Shown piece by piece: positions 12,334 through 25,800 of a stretch of 64,000 nucleotides of DNA. A model generated the notes under the pieces. That model made no database searches, was not told where the DNA came from, and worked only from the letters and a program-made list of their open reading frames with translations. Position numbers and translations under genes: made by a program. Positions within the stretch are counted from its first letter, which is position 1. Every line of letters starts with the position of its first letter. Source of the stretch: Sphagnum magellanicum (taxonomy: Eukaryota > Streptophyta > Sphagnopsida > Sphagnales > Sphagnaceae); assembly GCA_021904315.1 (NCBI GenBank), contig CM038912.1:4489061-4553060 (forward strand), read 5' to 3'.

Positions 12334-13230
12334 TTAAGTGGCAAAATATTTCAAAGTGACATTGTCAGTCCACACCACCATATCTTTGAAGCCTATGTAA
12401 TGGCCCCAAGTCTTGAGACAATGTATCACGGCCCACATTTCCTTTTCATGTGTTGGCCACCTTCGTTCCGTCTCCCTCAACTTCTTGCTTTCAAATGCCA
12501 CCAGCCTTCCATCTTGCACTAGGACTCTTCTAATGGCAAAGTTAGAAGCATCGGAGTGGATCTCAAAAGCTTTGTCAAAGTCAGGTAACTTTAACAAAAG
12601 TGTTTTCACCAAAATGCCTTTCAAGGTTTCAAAGGCTTCATTACTTACTTTGTCCCATTCATAAATTTTGAATGACTTCTTCAAAAGGTTTGTCAAAGGT
12701 GTGGTTATCTTCGTAAAGTTTTTGATGAACTTGTGATAATAGGAAGCTAATCCTAAAAATGAGCTTAAGGCCAGAACCGACCTAGGTGGTTCCCAATCCA
12801 AAATTGCTTTCACCCTATGGTCATCCATCTTCAAGCCTTCTTGGGTGATCCTATGTCTAAGGAAATCCATTTCCATCACCCCAAATTCGCATTTCTCAAA
12901 CTTAGCATACAACTTGTTTTTTTTCAACTTTTGGAACACCTTCCAGAGATGTTCCACATGCTCCTCCATAGAGTTGTTATAGACCAAAATGTCGTCTATG
13001 TATACAACCACAAAATCATCAAGCCACTCTTGGAAAATGTCGTTCATGAGGGTGCGAAATGTGGTGGGTGCATTGGTGAATCCAAAAAGCATCACCAAGA
13101 AAACATATAAGCCATACCTTGTGTGACAAGCAATCTTTTCTTCGTCCCCTTTTGCAATTTGAATTTGGTAATACCCGAAACGCAAGTCAATCCTACTAAA
13201 CATTTTATCTCCCAAGAGTTGATCAAACAA
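12334..13230 (-). pseudogene. Reverse transcriptase and RNase H of the chromovirus
   Basis: This frame holds the RT palm: SRIDLRFGYYQIQI, FGFTNAPTTF, and YIDD at 12,991-13,005. RNase H follows with EIHSDASN, THEKEMWAV and WTDN, giving the acidic residues expected for the family. The usual linker after MDYRALK is missing and the frame changes near 13,240, so RT is split between this frame and the upstream one. Confidence 0.9.
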
Positions 13231-14159
13231 ATCATCAATTTGAGGGCTCTATAATCCATGCACATTCTCAATGTCATGTCCTTCTTGTGAACAAAGAAGA
13301 CAGGTGCCCCATATGGTGACTTGCTAGGTTTGATGTATCCCTTTGCAAGGAGTTCTTCAAATTGAATTTTAAGTTCCTTTAACTTTTCATGACTCATTCG
13401 ATATGGGGCCTTGATGGAAAATGCCACTTTCGGCATCACCTTAAGTGCATGGTCGATTTGTCTTTCCGGGGACAATTGATCGGGCAATTCTTCAAGCATC
13501 ACATCTTGGAATTCATCCAAGACTCGCTTAACACACTTGGGAGAACTCACCAAGTTGGTAGCTTCCTTTGGCTCAAATTCATTTAACACATGCATCACAC
13601 ACAACATGCCATAACCTCCCATGCATTTTTTTTTCAAAGTTTTTCCTAACATCAAGTGGATGGTTGATCCACCCACACTAGGCACTTCATGTGCCTTCAT
13701 CCGAATGACCCCATTCTTGGATGGGATTCTAACTAGCCTATTGTGCCCTTCTATGAACACATTGTTATGGGTGATGAATTCCATTCCCAAAATGCATTCC
13801 ATTCCCCAAAAGGTGGAAACCAACAAATCCACCTTTCCTCTCCAATTCCCAGCTAGTTGAAGAAGCACGTCTCTTGCTTGCAATGTGGTGGGATGGGGAA
13901 TCCCATCCACAAAGTGCACCTCAATAGGTGCCTTGAGCTTCTCCAACTGGAGCTCCATCCTTTCGGCACTTTTTTGGGTTATGCAGTTATGGAAAGCCCC
14001 TATGTCCAAAAGAAATAACACCTCCCACTTAAAAACCTTTCGTTTTAAGAAAATAAGGTGGTTACGTTCACTTTGGGCTAGGTTGGCGGTGAAGGCAATT
14101 ATCTTAGAGCCCCCATTCCCTAGTTTGGGTTTGGGGTAATTTTTGGAGTAACGTCCCAT
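13092..14159 (-). pseudogene. Zinc knuckle, protease and N-terminal RT of the chromovirus
   Basis: The frame starts in a degenerate gag zinc knuckle (CFNYNEMGRYSKNYP, begun upstream at about 14,185), where two expected Cys are Tyr and the His is Arg. The protease site reads LLDIGAFHN in place of the usual DTG. The RT fingers follow: GYIKPSKSPYGAPVFFVHKKD and CMDYRAL. The Cys-to-Tyr changes fit G-to-A, that is C-to-T on the other strand. Confidence 0.85.
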
Positions 14160-14393
14160 TTCATTGTAATTGAAACATGCTCCCTTAGGTTTCCCACTAG
14201 CATCCCCCTTGGGTTGGCCCCCTTTTAAAGGAGCCCCCTTCTTGACAAAATTTCTTTTGGGTTTGAAACTCGAGCTTTGAAATTGTTTGGGCTTTTCCCT
14301 TTTTGAAGTATCTTGCCCTCGGTTCCATTCCCTTTCACAACGTGCCTTTTTGTGAAGGAACTTGTTATCCTTCTTGAACCCAAACTTTTCACA

Positions 14394-15179
14394 TTATCCC
14401 ACATCCAAAAAACCTTCCGCTTTCATGATGGCCTCGGATAATGAGGCAGGCCAATTCTCCTCAAGATTGCGCTTAGCCCAAGTTGGAAGCCCCATCACAA
14501 AATGACACACACGGTTTAACTCATGCATATGCCAAATCCAAACATGAGTTTGGAATACACCTTCACATATTGGCACAAGTTGTCATTTGTTGCATTCACA
14601 AAATCACGGAGTTTGCATCTTGAGATGTAATCAGAATTCTTTGGAATGAATTCCAACTCAATGTGTTCCTTGAAGAATTCCCATGTGTAGCCATGGGTCT
14701 TCCCTTCCTCTTGCCTCACTGTCCTCCACCATGTGGAAGCATAACCCTTCAAATAGGACTGGGCAAGTTCCACGGCTGAATGTCGCTCAACTTTGGCGGC
14801 ATGAAGGTAGTCTTCCATTTCCACAAGCCAAGCATCCACAACTTTCCGATCTCGGACCTCGTGAAAATTCCCAAGCTTAGTGGGCTTGAATCCTACACCT
14901 TTCGATGATCCTCCTTTGAAGGCCACAACTAACTCAATGAAATCGGGCCTATTCATTTTAAGTAAAACTTCCAATTATTTTGGGGTGAAAAGGATTGTGG
15001 TTGGTTGCTCCTCTTCATTTCCATGGTCATTGTGGTTGTCATGGTCTTCTTGTTCTTCATAACCTTCTTGTTCCTCCTCCCTAATGGCTTTGGATGGAAC
15101 ATCTAGGTCCTAGGTGGGTTCTTCCACCATAGTTTCTTGCACTAGCTTACGAGTCTTCTTCGATGCCATTAGAACTCCC
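14394..15179 (-). pseudogene. gag of the chromovirus
   Basis: The probable start is the ATG at 15,177-15,179 (MASKKTRKL), about 40 bases inside the primer-binding site. The capsid part has AWLVEMEDYLHAAKV, SYLKGYASTWWRTV and TWEFFKEHIELEFIP, typical of Ty3/gypsy retrotransposon gag. Two in-frame stops lie in the first 70 codons: a TAG after VEEPT and a TAA before LEVLLKM. Both sit where related gags would allow Gln. Confidence 0.8.
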
Positions 15180-15195
15180 CAATAGGTGGATCAAG

Positions 15196-15219
15196 CTCTA
15201 CTAGAGCTTTGATACCATG
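15196..15219 (-). other. Primer-binding site, initiator-Met tRNA type
   Basis: Directly inside the 5' LTR the minus strand reads CA then TGGTATCAAAGCTCT. Plant LTR retrotransposons commonly carry TGGTATCAGAGC, complementary to the 3' end of initiator-Met tRNA; one G has become A here. Confidence 0.75.
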
Positions 15220-16440
15220 TGACGCACCCCCAAGCTCCTTGATGGACTCAACTGTGAGTCCAAAAGTGAAGACAACAAAAGAGAAGGAGTTGGGGTGCCC
15301 TTTTTGGCTCGTTGCACTTCGAGGGTAAAGGGGCGTGTTGGAGCTCCAGGATGGACTAGGATGAACGACAAGCTGTTCAATTATTCACACGGACTTGCAC
15401 AAACCAAACAACAAGTTGGTTAATGCAGAGTCGGAACACTTTCGGTGCATGAACGAGCAACGGGCAAACATGGACTCACAAGATTCACCACGACCCGGAC
15501 TTGGGGCAAGCCACCACCTTCCCCTTTATAGTATATTTTGTGCCTGGCCACGTGACCAGCACCCAAATGTCATTTTGTCTTGGGACTCCCAAGTGAGAAT
15601 CTCGAAATTCCTAAAATTGGGATTCACGCAACTTTGGAGGCCCATAACTTTGTGTGTAGACCTCCAATTGAGGTGAGGTTTGAAGCAAAGTTATATTCCT
15701 TGTTGAGAGCTTTCCAATGGTATATGGCATGCCACCTACACGCAAGGAAATTGGGGAAATTCCTGACTTTTAATGGTCAGGAGTCAAATTGGCAATTTGA
15801 TTCCCGGCCCTTCTTTTGGCCATAACTTGTGTTTTAATTACCCAAATGGATCATGGGAGTTCATTTTAGACATTTAGGTTCCAAGAGCTTTCCAATGATA
15901 TAAAAAATTCTTGAATCCAATGGTTTTGGACCCCTGCAATTATTCTTTGAAAATTCGGAAGTCCATCGGGACTCCAATTCCCAAAGTGAGAGCTCACTTG
16001 GAAGTGTGAAGGTTCATTCCCTCACACTCTCCCATACTCTTGGGAGCATGAAATGTGACTCCCGAGCTTCTTTCTTGGCTCACACCTTCACAAGCCCTTG
16101 CCTTTGTCGCGAGCCCAAAACTAAGGTTACAACACCATTTTAGACATTTACATTCCAAGAACTTTTCTATTACAAAAAAACTTGGGTGCGTCATTTCCAA
16201 TGGTATAAGGAACTCTTCAATCCAATGAATTTTGACCCTTGCACTCACCTTCTGAACATTCGGGAGTCCATTGGGATTCTAACTCCCGAAGTGGGAATTC
16301 ACTTAGGAGTGTGGAAGGTTCATTCCTTCACAATTTCCTACACTCCTAGGAGCATGAAATGTGACTCCCAGGCTTCATTTTTGGCCCGCACCTTTGCAAA
16401 CCTTTGATTTGGTTGCAAGCCCAAAGCCAGGGTTGTGATG
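15220..16440 (-). repeat. 5' LTR of the chromovirus with internal rearrangement
   Basis: It begins TGACGCACCCCC and runs to the TAAAG target duplication. It is about 480 bp longer than the 3' LTR because a section of about 290 bp is present twice (about 15,850-16,140 and 16,193-16,435), each with CCATTGG/CCATCGGGACTC and GGGAGCATGAAATGTGACTCCC words. An inverted LTR terminus, CTTGGGTGCGTCA, sits between the two at about 16,180. Confidence 0.7.
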
Positions 16441-16445
16441 TAAAG

Positions 16446-19400
16446 GTTTTGCAAATTTTTCATTTTGAATTGACAATTAATCCACAAAGCTTAAAACAAA
16501 TGATTTTTCTATTGAAAATTATTGGGATGATATTAAAGTTCAATACATACTACTAATTTTATGGCTTAATCCCAATTGAATAATTGAATCACATGTAAAA
16601 TCTTGTTGGAACAAAAATTGGAACTAGATATTGCAACCAAGCTCCTTTTGGAACCACAATTAGATTTGGAATAAAGTTGTGCTTCCTTTTTTAATAATTG
16701 CAAGTTTTCTAAGTAAGTAATTACCACTTTTTTTTTAAAAACAAAAATGATGACCTTACCTTGAAGCATGTGGTCACTTTTAACTAGCTACAAAAAAATA
16801 ACAATACATAATTTACATTTTAGGTTGTGAAAAATAGAGCAATAAAACTAGTACTACACAATTTTTTTATCTTTGGTTATGCGTATTGAAAGTGGAATTG
16901 AACTAGGTTACAAAATTGGATTGACTAGTTGCACAATATTTTCAAGGAAAACATTCAAGGAATTTTTCATACAAATGCACCAAATTCTCCATTAATGTTT
17001 TCTAAAAATTAATAAATCCCTTTCAAAACCAATAATTAAACAAGATTAGTTGATATTATAGTTCTCCTTCTTTTCTCTAAACAAAAGCTTAAATCAAACT
17101 AAATGGGAATAGTTTTTCTTAAATCTTGGCCTAAGTGATGTTTTTTATGATTAAAATTATTTTTTAATGAAAATGAAAGAAAACATTGAAAGCTTGATGC
17201 AAAAATTTGACAACATTAGAGGTTTTGTTTTCAAAGGAAGAGCAAGAAATCATTTACCCATATTCAATTATCATGGCAAGTGGTTCTTCAAATATCTAAG
17301 TTTTGGATTTCTTGGGTTTATTCATTTATTATACCAATTAATGGAAAAAATAAAATGAAGTGTGAGTAGGACTTTATTAATGTTAAATGAAAAGGCATCA
17401 TTTGTTGTACAACTTGTATGACACATAATGTTGCCTAGGGCTTGCAATTTTAAAGGTTGGCTAAGATCAAACAACTTGGGCCAAGAGGGAGCCCAAGCCA
17501 TCGCATGAACCTTGGATCACAATGTGTGAATGGTATGATTCAATAATGCATGAAACATTCAATGGATTCATCAACCATGATCTTTGAAAGAGACTATGAT
17601 AGGCTTTCAACTTGATACAACCAATGGTTTTCTTCATGGATATGTCATGGAATTTTTTTCTAAATGACCTTAACCATATATTTAACATCAATTTTTGCCA
17701 TGACACAAATGTCAATCAATAGGATACAAAGGATAATTTTATGTAAGTAGAATGAAAGTGTGGCTACCGAATGTCAACCCTTGGGATACAACCAACAACG
17801 TGGTGTACAAATGTCAAAAGTGATTATTAATTATCTTCAAGTCATATATGACCTTTCCAATGTTACCCATGTGAGGCTAGATATTCCCATTGTTCACCCA
17901 AAGCATGATATTGACATGGATAAAAATCAAACAATGATGTTATGACATTACTTGAATCTTTCAAACATCCTATGCAATCTTATCATCTATCGTACAAGGG
18001 TACGAATTTCAAAGGTTGGTTCATGATTAGGCATCCCAAAATGAATACCAACTTGTTGTCAAAACAATTTGGACCATTGATAATAAATTGAGGCAAGCTA
18101 AAACATGAGCCTAGAGCCTAAGCCTAGAGCCTAGAGTTGGAACTTGTGATGGTAAAATGTCTTTTCCTCTATACACATGCAAGTAAAACCCAAGAATTTA
18201 ACCGCAAAATGAATGTTGTACTAGTAAACCTAAAAACAAACATGGGGATGATTATAAGCATTATGGATGAATGATTGTCTCATTCATTGAATGTATGGAT
18301 GAAAAAATTACATTTATATGTTTTTATTAAATAGAATTTCGATTAAAATTATGGACTAATGTTTTATTTATCATTAAATTTTCCATAATTTTAATTAATT
18401 AGAGCTTCATGAAACACAATCTAATTCTATATGATATAACATTTGTTGAATAATATAATGTAAATTCCATTATAGATGTATTTCATGGCTATGGTTTTAA
18501 ATGCCATTATTTTCAAAATGTCCCACTATGTTAACATTCGCCCCATGATCATTGTTGTTTTTTATTTTTATTTATTTATTTATTTCCAAGAAAACTAACT
18601 TAATGTTGTTGATGATAGTGGGTTTTTTCCTCCCCTTCCTTTGAAGGTGCCACAACTTCTTTCAAACTTATTTATAACTTTCATTACAACAAAGGGTTTT
18701 TAATGTTTCAACTATACTTAAACTATGTAATGTCATTGGTGATAATGGGTTTTTAAAATAAACTAAAATTCAATTTTAAGCACCTTGATTAACTTTCTTC
18801 AAACAACCTACTACCATAGATGACAATGAGGTTTTTTTAATAATTATTTATTTTCAAGGTGCCCTAGTTTTCCACAAAATAAATATAAAATGTTGTTGAC
18901 AACAATTGGGCAGGGGGGGGAGGGGGGCTTAACACTCATTTATGACAATATTTTTTGAATTGTTTAACATTGTTCATGGAAATGAATTCTTAAATAAAAT
19001 TTTAAAAATTATTGGTCTCATCATCATATTTTCCACTACTATTACAATTTCATTACCTATCACTATTAAATGACATTCAACTTTGAGATATTAACATTTG
19101 GACAACAAATGAAGATCATGGATATAAAAAATTTGGAATTTTTAAATTTTCCAATCATGGATGGATTTCATCCAATAATTTGTTTGTTTAATCAAAATCA
19201 TAAATGAAATGCACCCATGCAAAAATGACATTCATCCGTATGAAACCATTCATTTATGAACATATTCATCCATGTAGGCGGAGTAAAATCACATTAAGCT
19301 TTAAATTCCAAGCTCAAGCTTTACACTCATGCATAAGTTATGGTTATAATAGATTCAAGGTCGATTTGCAAAAAACCAATTTCAAAAAATCCAAAGTCAA

Positions 19401-19536
19401 TCAAGGCAAAATCATTTGTGCAAAACATATGAAATCAAATTTCTTATTTAAAACCTAGGAATTGATTTGCCCATTGATTATTAATTAAAAAAACTTAAAT
19501 AGTTATCAACAAAAGACGAATGGTTAAAACATTCAA
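16446..19536. other. AT-rich intergenic spacer
   Basis: No supported gene. Short frames at 17,167-17,358, 17,467-17,715 and 19,204-19,458 carry no recognisable motif. A G-rich stretch lies at about 18,911-18,927. Confidence 0.4.
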
Positions 19537-19879
19537 TCTAATATATTAAAGTTACATGTCTATCTGTTCGTCTGTTCGGGCAGTTTTCGAGCACTGCCCG
19601 GGCCAGCACGGACCTTTTTTTTTGTTTTTTTGATGGGTTTTGTTTTCTGTGTCAGTTAAAATGCCCGGACCTTTGTTTTTGTTTTTGTTTTTTTTTTTTT
19701 TTTTTTTTTTTTGATGGGTTTTGTTTTCTATGTCAGTTAAACTGCCCGGACCTTTGTTTTTTTTTTTTTCGATGGGTTTTGTTTTCTGTGTCAGTTAAAC
19801 TGCTCGGACCTTTGTTTTTTTTTTTTTTGATGGGTTTTGTCCGCCAGGGGGGGTGCATTATGCACCAGGTTCACACTAG
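19537..19879 (+). mobile_element. Candidate short non-autonomous Helitron
   Basis: The 343-bp segment starts TCTAATATATTAAAG after an A and ends CACTAG before a T, the A|TC...CTAG|T arrangement expected of Helitrons. A perfect 7-bp stem, GGTGCAT-T-ATGCACC (19,852-19,866), lies nine bases before the terminal CTAG. The 5' words resemble the common plant start TCTCTACTATATTAAA. There is no coding capacity and no terminal inverted repeat or target duplication, as expected for this class. The interior is a short tandem repeat with poly-T. Confidence 0.6.
19600..19850 (+). repeat. Tandem repeat of about 60-70 bp with poly-T, inside the Helitron candidate
   Basis: Four units share GATGGGTTTTGTTTTCTGTG, then CAGTTAAACTGCCCGGACC, then a T run of variable length. 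The length variation lies mainly in the T runs. Confidence 0.7.
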
Positions 19880-22800
19880 TATTGTTTAATAGGAAGAGAA
19901 AATTAAACATTGTTATTTTATATTTAGCATACATTCAAGGACCACGTAAATTTTCCCCCAATATTTGATGAATAATTCCAATTTTATGTTCATATTTATA
20001 TGTTCTATTATGGAATGGTAAACCTTCATTCAAAACCCTATGGCCACTCCTAAGCTCATTCATACCTACTACATAAACATAATATATCAAAACACACCAT
20101 TTTCATGGAATATTATATATTAAATCTATATGAAATAAAATGTGTAGTTAAGTTAATCTTGGGCCATTTATGTAACATTTCATTGATGGGTTTAAGGTTT
20201 CCAACATGTAAAGTCAAATTGGAAAAAACCTTTGATGACATTTCCTTTTGAGACCAAATGTGTGAATTTATGATGAATATTGATTAATGAATCAAGCAAT
20301 AAAATGTTGTTTTTAATTAGTTATATAACTAAAGTATACCAAGTTTGAGTAGAAAATAGTGAAGTGCGAGAGTAACACCACCCATATCCAACGTGTGACC
20401 ATTTAACCATATATATATATCACACCCAATATGTTTGTGTTAGACACATGGCCCACCTATAAACATGAAATTGACATTGTAAAAGGTAGGGTAACACTAA
20501 TAGCAATTCACCTAGACTAATCAAATCAATTGGCCAATAAATTAATCACTTTGACCAATAAAAGTAGGTGATGGATTGTTTTCCAATACTACACACAATT
20601 GATTGTCATTTCTTTTGGATATCAATGTTGAAGTTGAACCACTAAACTATTCATTTTGCTAAATTTGATAATGATTATCATGTGATAGAACAAACCTTAT
20701 GTTTGAGGAGTTCCAATGTCCAAGAGGAAATATCATATAAAAAACAAAAAAACAAATAGAAAGGGAAAGTGAACAAATGAGAGAGATAAAAGTTACATGT
20801 GAGTGTAAAATAGTCTTGGCTAAATTGGTTTGATATTATCCAAAACAAACTTAAATAAAATAAGATATTATAATGAATACTAACTAATTAGGAACTAAAA
20901 ATGATTGAAATAACTAATGGCAAGTAGAACTAAAGTAATAGAAAATGAAGGTAAAAAGCTAAAGAATGGAGCAAATGTTGATGCCAAATGGCAAAGTTGG
21001 TGTTAGTACAAAAATCATAATTGGAAGTATTATCACAAGCAATTTATTACATTGGGCATCATTAATTGGAAGTTGCAAAAGCAAATGGATGACACAAAAG
21101 GGATTTCAAATTATTTGCACACTTTTGGATATCATTTTTAGTTTTATTTCTTCCTTTAAAACAATGAAAATTTGCAAACAAAAAAATGTAATGAAAAGAA
21201 AATTTATAATAAAATAATAGAAACTATTTTGGATGTTAGATCTAGGTCCACAACATCAATACTCAAAGTACACAAAAATATGGGTAATTGGCCAAAAAGG
21301 AAAAAAGAACTTTAGTGAGAATCGACATTCAATGTTGTTGGGCTCTCAATCTTGGAAACTATAGCTCATGACTAAATTTGTTGAATATAAAATTTCATTT
21401 GGTAAAATAAAGGGCAATGATCTATGGAATAGTTTTTGTAGAATATTTAATATGCTAAAGGTCTTGGTCAATTGTTTTGACCTTTGACCATTTAAACTCT
21501 ATTGATCACTCAATTGGCACCAACCAATTTGTTCATGTTTAAACACAAGAATCATGGGAATATTTTATTCATCGCATGTTTGCAAAAAAATCAAAGAGAA
21601 AAAGATCAACATTTTGACAAAGCTTATTTATGAAATACTTGAATGCATAATGCATGAAATATTGTGCATATGAAACCACATAATTGGATTAAAACATGGG
21701 CCTCAAATGGAACAAAAAGAATGACACCAAGTGTAAATGGAACAAGTGCAATGAATGGAATGAACAAGGATTTGAGCTTGACTAATGGTTGGTCAAATAT
21801 GGTTATGATTGAAGATATGTTGGCTCTACCCATAGGGAAAAGATTACACATTAGTGTAGGATTTGGGTATAAAATTTTTATTCCACCTTGATTTTATGTG
21901 TGAGCTACATTTAGAGTATTACATTTGCATGTGATGAATGGGCATGTTCCATAAAAGTGCATGCATCTAGATGAGAAGTAGCATTCTTTTTTGGCAATTT
22001 TCTGCATTGTGCTGACAACATAATTTGGAATGTTTTTTAATATGAATGTTTTAAGTTTGAAAAATCTTAAGTCAATTGCTCTTGAAATAAAACCAATGAT
22101 GAGGGTTCAATGTTAATTTGGGAGTTTGCAATTTCAAAAAAAATTTGTTTGAAATGCATGCCTATTATTTTTTCTTGGAAGTAGTTGGAGGTTAAATTGC
22201 AACAATGTCCCATGATGTGTTCATATGTGCACAACATGCAATGTCTTTGTTGAAATGTTTGCAAAATGCATACATTGGCCCATCAACTGAAATAACATAA
22301 AGAAAGCGCCCTATATTGTGTTTTGAACCCAAGTTTAAGCTCCACATTGAGAAGGAAAGATCATTATTGGTTGCATGTTCACATCACGCGCACTTTTTAT
22401 GATGACTTTGATTAGGAGTCAATTATTTTTCCTTTTTACTAAAATGTTCACAAATAGGCTATTAACATACATTCAAGACAATATGTTACTATGAGGTTTG
22501 CAAATTTACATTTAAAATTGGAACCCTATCAATTGAGGTGCATTGAGTTGAAAATGTTCAAACTTGTAATTAAAAATGAAAAATGATCATTAAACCCCAT
22601 CCACTAATTTTTAAAATTAAATACATAATGGTATTTTAAAAAATTTCACAATAAAATGGGCCCATAGACATTCAACAATTGATTTTCATCATATATCCCC
22701 TCTTTTCTTGTAAAATGGAATGAAAATGTCATTTTTCACCATTTGAACCACAAAATGTAACAAAAAAACCTAGATTCAAGATTGACAATTTATTATTTAT

Positions 22801-25800
22801 ATATGTTAAACCTTATAATAGTGCTTTAAAAAAAAATTGGCTTTGGGTTGATGTAGAATTAAACTTCATTTTGTAGGGGGTTTGAAATTTTACACATATA
22901 AAAAAGAAACCATAAAGAACAATCTTCTCCATCAAAGTTTTCAATTTTTTTTAAGGTCGTGGAATTTTGATTAGGTGAGTTTTTAAATTTTCATTAGTAT
23001 ATTATGGTATGATAATGTTCATGATTATGATTCTTTTAGGTTGAAAAATGTTCTTCCATTGAAGATTTACTTGGACTGAATGTTTTTTTAATCATTTGAC
23101 AAAAACAAAATGAGGTTGTGAATTTTTCTTTAAAATGAAATTTTTTGTCAAATAAGGGTTTTTAATTAACCTTATTAAATTATCAGTATACATTTACACA
23201 AATGCACAATTATGACTCAATTTCATATTCATGATTCTTATAACTTCATTCAATTTTGAGGCCCAAACCATTTATATGTGATTTTTAAAATAATTCGAAG
23301 TGAATGAAATATTATGTGTTGGTACTTTTGATACTACATGTAGTTCCAATTTTCAAACAAAATGTGTACACCGTAGCATGCAAACACCTTACTATACATG
23401 ACACATAAAATTAGTTAAAGTTATAGTGACTAAAAAACAAATTTTTATATCATAAGGTGTTATTTTCCTTTTGTAAATAGGTGTTCCTTGGACTCCTTGA
23501 AGCAAATTTTGAGGATCATTTTTGGGAGGTTACCCATCTCAAGGCTATTTTCAACAAATGATGTTTAATTTTAAAGTGCACATGTGGTTTGGTGTGTCCA
23601 TCCACTTAACAAGGCAATGTAATTTTATATAACCATATATAGGGAAAATATAAAACAACATACAAATATCCAAAGATATGTTGTTTGATTAGTAAACACA
23701 TTCTTTGTAAAACATTTACATGCGTTGGGAATAATACCAATATCAAAACGTACATTCCTAAGCTTAAGAAATTTTTGGGATGTCCAACCACATCCCTTAA
23801 TGCAATGTTGAAATTTGAAGAACAAGTCAACCTTTTCTAGTGAAAACTTTTAATTCCATTACCTTTCATGTTGAAAAACTATCAAATTAATACCCCTTCA
23901 ATTTACTTACATGTGTGCAACAAACATGTGTAGGATGTTAAAAGCTAAAACACAATTAATATTTAATAAACACCAATTTAAAAACATACAAAATATATTT
24001 TTATTGAAATCCAATGAACCAACAAAATATGGTGAAAACTTCAAACATCATAATGAGTTTATGTCCAATTCAACTACTCTTCAATGCTTCATGCCATTCC
24101 AAATATGAAAATTACTAGGTCAATCCATGGCTTCCTCCTTCTTTTTGCATAAAAACACTATCATAAGTGCACCCCAAGCCTTATGCTTCAATTTGTTGAT
24201 CTAATCACTTTTCAACTAGTTTTCCTTTGAGAAGCCAAGTTCACAAATTGTTATGTTTGATGGAATTACCATCGCCTCTAGCAAAGGTCATCAATATAAG
24301 CCAAGTAATACAAAATCATCTAAAACATAACAATATGCCCAACCATCTACCATATAAAATGTCACTCATATTCTTTCCAAAGTATTTCCGCAAACCCCAT
24401 GTTCACCTCTTGCCCTATCAAATTGTTTTTCATGGAAACATGTGTTTTGTTAAACAACCTACCAAACCATTCTTCTATAATTTTCCTCTCTCAATGTCAT
24501 TAATTAGATAGTGCTTATTGAAAAAATCTAGTTAGCATTGAAAGTGAATACAATAAGAAATATAATGTTTAGATTATCTATGGGCACTTAAATGTACAAG
24601 CTTTGCCATTTGTTTGAAAATCTTCCAAAGTTCCCCCATTTTGACATCCACGCATTGGATCAATATGGAAAACATGGTTGTTAGACATAAGGGGTGATAT
24701 TTACAAATATGACCTCAATGTTTTACAAGGCTTTCAAATCAATGTCATTACCAATTTTGTTGTTAATTCCAAAATTAGTTGTGTTCATGAATAACATTTT
24801 TTTCTTGTATAATCAAATGTAAGTTATTTGTGGGGAAGAAATTTGAAGTTGCACAAAAATGCAAACAAAAAATAATGATGCAAAAAAAAGAGTCATAAGC
24901 CATACAAAAACTTGTGAATTTTTTGAATATAAAACAAATTGATTTATTCTAGCACTCAAATTTGAAGTAAAATAAAAAAATAATACAAAAAAGATGAAGT
25001 GGGACAGTCCAAATTGTGAGTTTATTTTTGCTAAAAGGAAAGTTCACCACGTTGCAAGTTGCAAATAGATGACAACAACAAAAATATGGTGGATGTATTT
25101 AACATCTATCAACTAGGATGGTTTGATATATGCAATACTTGTCCTAGAGTTTAATTACTTTTAGTTGTTGTTGTTATGTATATCTTATTATCTTATTTAC
25201 ATTTATGGTTGTGATGTACTTTTGTTTCTTGTTTGATAATTTTTTTGTATGAAATGTTGCATCTTGTTGCATGTGATATGGAAATGGAGAGATAACAACC
25301 TTACTAAAAATTGCAAAATCAATAGATGCACAAAGTCATTAAATCCAACTATAGTAATCCTCTTTTATAATCATGCCCATTTTAGTCACATTTCTTGGTA
25401 ATATTTGGTTTTGCTAAGAAACACCACTTTTCTAAGTCACTATCACATTCATTACCAACACAAAAATATCCAAAGTTCTACTAGCAAATGTGATTGAAAC
25501 AAATGAAATCAACATGTTGGGAAAACAATAGGTGCTAATCTTAATAGGTATTGCCATGACAACATTGCCAAATGGCACTTTGCTTTGATTTGCTTTGCAT
25601 TTTTTGCTTGAAAGTTGAGACCTATGTGGCTTACAAGTTGAAGAGCACCTCATAGACAAGGAACTAATATAGTTTGCATGAGAGATAGTTGGCATTGTTG
25701 ATGATGATGAAGAGATAGTTAAGGAATCAACACCCTAACAAGTCCCTTTTGAGGAACCAAATAACAGGTCAAGGTGTTACCAACCTTCATAATAGAACAA

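Larger units (their letters stand above)
9206..16440 (-). mobile_element. Ty3/gypsy chromovirus-type LTR retrotransposon, decayed
   Basis: The element lies on the minus strand. The left (3') LTR begins TGATGCACCCCC at 9,206 and the right (5') LTR begins TGACGCACCCCC at 15,220. Five-base duplications TAAAG lie directly outside both ends (9,201-9,205 and 16,441-16,445). Next to the right LTR the minus strand reads TGGTATCAAAGC, a primer-binding site for initiator-Met tRNA with one change. Gag, protease, RT, RNase H, integrase and a chromodomain follow in gypsy order. Frameshifts, stops and LTR rearrangement show that it is dead. The outer end of the right LTR reads CATC on the minus strand rather than TG, so that border is less certain. 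Confidence 0.9.

Noticed and set aside
25432-25695. Cys-containing 87-codon minus-strand frame
   Set aside because: Cysteines are not arranged as a zinc-binding motif and no family is suggested; length is within chance for this composition.
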